Shown here: piece after piece, positions 15,501 through 19,232 of the stretch
Position numbering within the stretch: the stretch's first letter is position 1
Layout of the letters: each line of letters begins with the position of its first letter
Notes under the pieces: model-generated
What the model saw: the letters and a program-made list of their open reading frames with translations, nothing else
The model's database searches: none
What the model was told of the DNA's origin: nothing
Assembly (NCBI GenBank): GCA_044450785.1
Contig: JBIOJM010000188.1
Coordinates: 1-19,232, forward strand
Origin: JBIOJM01 sp044450785
GTDB taxonomy: Bacteria; Planctomycetota; Planctomycetia; Isosphaerales; Isosphaeraceae
Direction of reading: 5' to 3'
Length of the DNA: 19,232 bases
Translations under genes and position numbers: made by a program

Positions 15501-15962
15501 AAAATCGCCTCGGCCGGCGCCGACCGGACCGTTCGGGTCTGGGATTCCCAGACTGGTCGCGACCTCTGGACGGCCGTAGCCGCGCTGTCCGAAGCATCGA
15601 CGATCCAACGACAGATGCTGGCCTTCAGTCCGGATAGCCGGCTGCTGGCCGCGTGCGTCGGCTACGAGGCCCGGGGCCCGTTCGCCGTGCAGCTCTGGGA
15701 TGCGGCCACGGGAACGGCGGTTCGCACTCTCACCGACCCCGGGAGTCAGATCAACGCGGTGGCCTTCTTACCGGACGGCAGCCGCATCGCGACGGCCTGT
15801 GAAGATCGAACGGTCAAGCTCTGGGATACCGACACGGGACAGAACGTCTTCGTGCTGCGGGGCCATACCGCTTCCGTGCTGGCCGTGGCCTTCTCGCCCG
15901 ACGGCCACAAGCTGGCCTCGGGAAGCGTGGACGCCACGGTCCGCATCTGGGATGCGCCCTGA
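12582..15962 (+). CDS. Membrane Ser/Thr protein kinase with 14 C-terminal WD40 repeats
   Basis: Product of 1126 residues. A 95-residue N-terminal segment (ENLIEDCTDRLQAGEAIDVE) precedes a Hanks-type kinase domain at about 100-380: P-loop GRGGMGIVYEA (107-117), K129 in VALKVL, HRDIKPAN with catalytic D238, DFGLA with D256, and GTLRYMSPEQA. All catalytic residues are intact. One membrane helix (about 401-425, PALVASVVSVLALAVIGL) is followed by a charged coiled-coil-like stretch (428-455) and, from about residue 505, 14 WD40 repeats, each ending in an [LIV]WD-x3-G-like motif (one degenerate as QLRE). Fourteen repeats would make two seven-bladed propellers. By topology the kinase is cytoplasmic and the propellers lie on the other side of the membrane, a sensor-like layout. 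The ATG at 12582 overlaps the sigma-factor TGA (ATGA), so the two are translated together. The unrelated upstream frame extension is a shadow of the sigma gene. Confidence 0.95.
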   Translation: MMPQSPRNGPSHVTPSSEGTSALENLIEDCTDRLQAGEAIDVEELARHHPEHGERLRRLLPSLAMMAEVGRSAAPPREGGAARTDALEPPHSGPFELGDYRVLHIVGRGGMGIVYEAIQVSLNRRVALKVLPFAAALDPHQLRRFQTEAQAAAQLHHTNIVPVFAVGCERGVHFYAMQFIEGRTLAVLIQERRNVSEPARGSNRPSSDREYVRSVARLGIQAAEALDHAHHQGIIHRDIKPANLLVDVHGNLWITDFGLARFLNESGMTLTGDLIGTLRYMSPEQALAKRLILDHRTDIYSLGATLYELLTLHPVVDGRDRQEVLRRIADEESIPPRRIDPTIPRDLETILLKALAKEPEARYATARDLADDLRRFLEHRPIKAQRPNLLERATKWARRHPALVASVVSVLALAVIGLSLSLVAVNRERSRTAGKAREVAEKSREVERLARRLEWELYVSRVNQAQGDYQAGNTLRAESTLAACPNLLRNWEWRYVERLCHLERYAVHAHTLPDGVDQLPVLFTPDGKSWISGAGNTNLAHRNGAMKLWDTATGRCLADLASEGLPGVLSLAVSPDGRLVAVGFVDTGIPTQLRETATGRLVGVLTASRDWGQPRDLAFSPDNCRLADVRDSGRLVLWDVASGKALRSVSAHPTYAFAVAFHPDGKLVASAGKDGAVRLWDSNTGALIQTLQGHEGAVFDLSFAPDHRRLASAGWDQTVRIWDLESGRLILAIPCQAGFVNRVAFSPRGDRLASSSGHTVTIWDASNGRELFTVRGQNHFGTGLDFTPDGTCFLTSSLDGMVRLWEAAGTAPRILKTEGWINQLAFSAASARLVAADTGGVVELWDAATGQALHVMKGHDDSVRSATFAPDGSWIVSASWDGSAGLWDTATGREIKTLIAPNRPKHGRRQVYLNPQRGSSISQGALSPDGSRLATGGWDWMVHVWDLPSGVERMRYAAHRAIVWSVAYSPDGRKIASAGADRTVRVWDSQTGRDLWTAVAALSEASTIQRQMLAFSPDSRLLAACVGYEARGPFAVQLWDAATGTAVRTLTDPGSQINAVAFLPDGSRIATACEDRTVKLWDTDTGQNVFVLRGHTASVLAVAFSPDGHKLASGSVDATVRIWDAP

Positions 15963-15983
15963 ACTTGGGCCGGCGGCGTCAAG

Positions 15984-16159
15984 TGTTCGGCGCGGGTCTC
16001 CGGGCACCCGAAGGGTCGCCGCCGGAATGCCTGACCGAAGGTCTCCCGCGCTCATCATAGGCCCTGGCTTCAAAGGCATTTGCGCTCTCAGAGCACACTC
16101 CGAACGAAGGAGACCTTCGGTCGGTCACTCGGGCGGGGTCAGGAGACCCGCGCCCAACA
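15984..16159. repeat. 176-bp nested inverted-repeat element between convergent genes
   Basis: Outer arms 15984-16001 and 16142-16159 match at 17 of 18 positions. Inner arms GACCGAAGGTCTCC (16033-16046) and GGAGACCTTCGGTC (16109-16122) match perfectly. All four arms share the GGTCTCC/GGAGACC core. Smaller hairpins (ACCC-GAA-GGGT 16006-16016 and GCTC-TCA-GAGC 16084-16094) decorate the interior. No ORF is present. It fills most of the gap between the ends of the kinase gene and the surface-protein gene, where it could act as a terminator pair, but its size suggests a MITE/REP-like element. Confidence 0.7.
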
Positions 16160-16216
16160 AAGGCTTCCTCGAAGCGCAACACGAGTTGACGATGACCAAG
16201 GACTCTCAGGAGCCGG

Positions 16217-19200
16217 TCAAGGCCGACTTTTCATCAGCCGACTCTCACGCTTCCTTACACTGACCACTGACCACTTTTTCCAATGGGGCCGGCTCCCCGC
16301 CTGCCGTCTCCTGGCCGCCAAGGTGCCTGCGCCAAGACTGCAAAGACCGGCCGCGAGCAGGATGTCCGTCAGCGACGCCTTGGGTGTGGCGGACTGCCGG
16401 GGCGGGTCTTGCCGCGGCATGGGGCAGGTCGGGATCGTAGGATCAGCGACCCCTGCCCGGGCCAGAGCCAAGGCGCCGATCGTTCCCGGCACACCCCGCA
16501 CCCCGCACCTCGCACCCCGCACCTCTGGATCAGAGGCCAGCTCGTCCAGGACGGAATCCGGCACCAGGCCGGTCCGGGACTTCGTCGGAATGAAACCGTC
16601 CTCGTTTCCCCAATCTGTTCCGTGGGCGACGGCAGAGTGCTCCGAACCTGTCTGGTCGTCGACAACAGGCTCTGCCGTAGGCCCGGCGGGCTGCCGCGGG
16701 ACGTTCGGCCACGGCATGAGGTCGGTCGCGATCGGTGTTATCCAGGGAATGCGACCATCCCGGCTTTCCCGATCCAGTCCCTGGACCACGAGAGACCCTT
16801 GCGGACCAGCCTGGGAGATCACCGCGGGTTGGGCCACCGACGAAGCCGTCTGCGACATGAGGCCGGTCGAGACCGAAGTGCCAGCAATTCCGGCTGCCGG
16901 CAGCGGCATCAGGCCGACTGGGCCTGTACTTGGTCCCGCACGGATGGTAGGGGTGTACCCGTTTTGTGCGAACGATCCAATCGCCGCGCCGAAATTGAAC
17001 CCGGCCGCGCTCTGTGGGTCAGCCCCTTCCGGCGGGTCGGGGATGTTGAGGTCTTGCGTGGTGACGGTTCGGTCGGCCACACCTGGCGCCAGGGTCTCGT
17101 ACATCGGCGAGCTGGGGTCGGTGGAACCACCCAGGCCCAGAGCGTGGCCCAGCTCATGGAGCACCGTGGTCTCGAAGTCATACTGGCCCGCTCCGATCTG
17201 GGTCGGGTCGGACCCCGCGTACCAGTTCCAGCCTTGGACCAAGGTGATCTCGCTGTTCGCCACGTTGTAGCAGCCCAGCACGCCTGCGGCGACGCCGCCG
17301 CAGGCGCTGGTCGTGCTGGTGTCGAGAACGACGTTGGCCAGACTCGGGTCGTTGACCTCGGTGATGGTCACGTCGTACGGCGCGAGTATGGCATCCCAGG
17401 CGTTGATCGCGTCCTGGATCCGCGCCAGCTCGTCCGACGTAAGATAGCCGTTGGGGTCGTTGATGTATAGCGACAGGTTGCCGGCCAGCAGGGTGTTGGC
17501 GATGCCCGATGTATCGCCCGTGCCGTCGCTCCCCGCGGCCGTTTGGGTCAGCGCGACGTTGCCGTTCAAGTTGAGCATGCCGACGTCGAGCGAGCTCTGG
17601 AGCTGGGAATTGCCGCTCAGGGAAAGCAGTGCGTTGGGGGCATAGATGGTGCCGGACATTCCCAGCATGGCGTTGCCACTGAAGGACAGGGCTCGGGTGT
17701 TCTGGCAGGATTGGAAGATCAAGATGCCCGCGTACGGCCCTGTGATGGGTGCAGACAGGTTGAACGTCCCGTTGCCGCTCAGAGTGATCCCGCCGAAGTT
17801 GCCACCCGAGCTGGGGTAGTTGCCGCCGGCGTTGTAGATGAACACATTCGTTCCGCTGATGCTGGCGCTGCCGGTCACCGTCAAGCCGCCTCCCTCGATG
17901 ATGTAGGTGCCGCTACCCAGGGTCAGTTTGGCGTTACCCGAGACGGTGATCTGGCTGTAGATGCCCGGTTGGATCGTCAGCGAGCCCTTCGTGAGGTTGA
18001 CCGACATTGTCGTGCCGCTCGCGCTCGGTGGCATCAGCCCGGCGAGCGGGTCGGGCACGGACACGCCCGTTGTCGGCGCGGGACTGAAGGTCGCGTTGCC
18101 GGTCTTCTTGAATCCGCCCTGCACATCGATCACCGAGGCGGAAATCTGGGCGTTGCCGCTGGCCGAGAGGGCCGAGCTCGAGCTCGAATCGACCACGACC
18201 TTGCCAGGGATGTTTATCGCCGCGTTACCCGAGAGGGTGAGGGCACCGCCGGCTGACGAATTCAACACGAAAATCGAAGGACCCACGATCACCTGGACGC
18301 TCGCCGTTCCCTGGCCACCGGAGGCGTCAGTGACTGTCAAGCCGATCACGTAGGTCGCATTGACGTTGGGTGTGAAGGTATACGTCGAGCCCGAGCCCGA
18401 CGCGTACGAATTGCCGTTCTGCGTCACGGTCCAGGCGAAGTTGAACGTATTGCCTGAGCTGGGGCCGGTGACCGAGCCCGTGAGAGTGATCGGGATGCCC
18501 TCCACGGGGAGGGCCGGTGCGCCGCTGATGGCGACCTGGTCTGTGTCCAGCGTCAGAACTTTGGCGTTGAAGACGGGGTCGAGGAACAGGCCGCCGCCGA
18601 GGTTCAGACCGTTGTCGGTCCCGAAATTGCCGGATGAATTCCCGAAGCTCAGGACCTGGAAGGTGTTGCCGACGGCCGGCTGAAAGTTGTTGATCAGGGA
18701 GACATTGAGCGTGCCGTCGAGCGAGGCCGGGCCCGAGACAGCGAGTTGGTCGCTCGACCCCGCGGTCGTGCCGCCGAGCTCGACATTCAGGCTGCCGGAG
18801 GCGGTCTGGGTGTAGTTGCCATTGATCGTGAGCAGCCCGACTGAGCCGGTGCCGCCGGGGATGACCTGGCCACCATTGGTGACATTAGCGTTGATCGTGC
18901 CGGAACCGCTGAGTGCGCCCGCGTTGATGCTGAGGCTGCCGCCGTTGATGGTTCCCCCTTTAAGGAATGTGGCGCCCGCGGTCTGGGTGTAGCCGAGCAC
19001 GCCGAGAGTCGCTCCGGGGGCAACCGTGACCGTCCCTGAGTTAGTGGCATTACCCAGGCCAAGCGAACCCTGCTGGACGGTGACCGTCCCAGTGTTGGTG
19101 AACGCGTCGCCGATGGCGGCGCCATGGGCGGAGCTGATCAGGGCGCCGGCGTTATTGAACGCCCCGGTGCCGTCCCCTCCGATGCCAGCGCCACCATAGA

Positions 19201-19232
19201 AGTCGACGACGGTGAAGGTGGCCCCGGCCAGG
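16217..19232 (-). CDS. Secreted surface protein with beta-helix repeats, PKD domain and matrixin-like domain (N-terminus outside window)
   Basis: The frame is open to the window edge, so at least 1004 residues are visible and the start lies beyond 19232. The GTG at 19000 is only an internal valine. From the N-terminal side: autotransporter-type beta-strand repeats (TNTGTVTVQQGSL, NYTQTASGSLNVELGGT); a PKD/Ig-like domain (TFNFAWTVTQNGNSY to GLTVTDASGGQGT); about nine SGNA-type repeats (LSGNAAI, VSGNAKL, LSGNGTF, LSGNSQL) typical of a right-handed helix; then a matrixin-like region with DELARIQDAINAWDAIL, HELGHALGLGG and the Met-turn-like SPMYE. In the motif the third zinc ligand His is Gly. 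A Pro/Ser/Thr-rich spacer leads to a hydrophobic C-terminal segment (LTDILLAAGLCSLGAGTLAARRR), a PEP-CTERM-like anchor, plus a basic tail read from tandem repeats. Probably exported and surface-bound; substrate and peptidase activity uncertain. Confidence 0.85.
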   Translation of the reverse strand, partial: LAGATFTVVDFYGGAGIGGDGTGAFNNAGALISSAHGAAIGDAFTNTGTVTVQQGSLGLGNATNSGTVTVAPGATLGVLGYTQTAGATFLKGGTINGGSLSINAGALSGSGTINANVTNGGQVIPGGTGSVGLLTINGNYTQTASGSLNVELGGTTAGSSDQLAVSGPASLDGTLNVSLINNFQPAVGNTFQVLSFGNSSGNFGTDNGLNLGGGLFLDPVFNAKVLTLDTDQVAISGAPALPVEGIPITLTGSVTGPSSGNTFNFAWTVTQNGNSYASGSGSTYTFTPNVNATYVIGLTVTDASGGQGTASVQVIVGPSIFVLNSSAGGALTLSGNAAINIPGKVVVDSSSSSALSASGNAQISASVIDVQGGFKKTGNATFSPAPTTGVSVPDPLAGLMPPSASGTTMSVNLTKGSLTIQPGIYSQITVSGNAKLTLGSGTYIIEGGGLTVTGSASISGTNVFIYNAGGNYPSSGGNFGGITLSGNGTFNLSAPITGPYAGILIFQSCQNTRALSFSGNAMLGMSGTIYAPNALLSLSGNSQLQSSLDVGMLNLNGNVALTQTAAGSDGTGDTSGIANTLLAGNLSLYINDPNGYLTSDELARIQDAINAWDAILAPYDVTITEVNDPSLANVVLDTSTTSACGGVAAGVLGCYNVANSEITLVQGWNWYAGSDPTQIGAGQYDFETTVLHELGHALGLGGSTDPSSPMYETLAPGVADRTVTTQDLNIPDPPEGADPQSAAGFNFGAAIGSFAQNGYTPTIRAGPSTGPVGLMPLPAAGIAGTSVSTGLMSQTASSVAQPAVISQAGPQGSLVVQGLDRESRDGRIPWITPIATDLMPWPNVPRQPAGPTAEPVVDDQTGSEHSAVAHGTDWGNEDGFIPTKSRTGLVPDSVLDELASDPEVRGARCGVRGVPGTIGALALARAGVADPTIPTCPMPRQDPPRQSATPKASLTDILLAAGLCSLGAGTLAARRRQAGSRPHWKKWSVVSVRKRESRLMKSRP
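16258..16274. repeat. Tandem heptamer TGACCAC, 2.4 copies, in the 3' end of the surface-protein gene
   Basis: CAC then two perfect TGACCAC units. On the coding (minus) strand it is read as KWSVVSV in the basic tail after the C-terminal anchor, a tail that is unusual for this kind of protein. Confidence 0.7.
16492..16525. repeat. Tandem heptamer CACCCCG, nearly five copies, inside the surface-protein gene
   Basis: Units CACCCCG 16492-16498, CACCCCG 16499-16505, CACCTCG 16506-16512, CACCCCG 16513-16519 and a partial CACCTC. The frame is kept, giving the Arg/Gly/Cys-rich stretch VRGARCGVRGVPG in the spacer between the peptidase-like region and the membrane anchor. Confidence 0.85.

Overview
The window looks like chromosomal DNA of a planctomycete, most likely an Isosphaeraceae-type organism (Singulisphaera/Paludisphaera/Tautonia relatives). 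This is inferred from the high GC content, an ECF sigma factor overlapping a membrane Ser/Thr kinase with WD40 repeats, a very large beta-strand-rich surface protein, and a conserved hypothetical protein of planctomycete type. No rRNA, tRNA, CRISPR array, insertion-sequence transposase or phage gene is visible.

Layout. 1-1219: the C-terminal part of a phytoene-desaturase-like FAD oxidoreductase, broken by an in-frame TAG at 89-91 and with its 3' end inside a 118-bp inverted-repeat element. 1235-2167 (-): UDP-glucuronate decarboxylase. 2342-5959 (-): a probable operon thrC > dapB > small Cys-containing protein > receiver-like protein. thrC and dapB overlap by 4 bp, and a 253-bp nested palindrome with heptamer repeats lies in the dapB downstream gap. 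5960-6422: a divergent promoter region for thrC (-) and an ArsR-type regulator (+, 6423-6770). 6893-7759 (-): a sugar isomerase/epimerase-like TIM barrel. 7983-8987 (-): an FHA-GGDEF diguanylate cyclase. 9097-11659 (-): a two-gene operon of paralogous proteins of unknown function, the first with a Tat signal. 11660-11946: a divergent intergenic region holding a compact cloverleaf-forming element. 11947-15962 (+): the ECF sigma factor and the kinase/14-WD40 protein, with a 4-bp ATGA overlap. 15963-16216: a nested palindrome between convergent genes. 16217-19232 (-): the C-terminal 1004 residues of a secreted surface protein with beta-helix repeats, a PKD domain, a matrixin-like HExxH region and a C-terminal anchor.

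How the genes fit together. thrC and dapB serve the aspartate family (threonine, and lysine/diaminopimelate). The sigma/kinase pair is a classic planctomycete signalling unit in which the kinase probably controls the sigma factor. The FHA-GGDEF protein links phosphothreonine recognition to c-di-GMP. The other genes are single functions.

The most unusual content is non-coding. There are four different large inverted-repeat elements (1102-1219, 3421-3673, 11805-11907, 15984-16159) and three unrelated tandem repeats that all have a 7-bp period. Several of these repeats reach into the 3' ends of genes and supply their last codons. I found no convincing new multi-gene defence or metabolic system. 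The best candidates for something undescribed are the repeat elements and the paralogous pair at 9097-11659.
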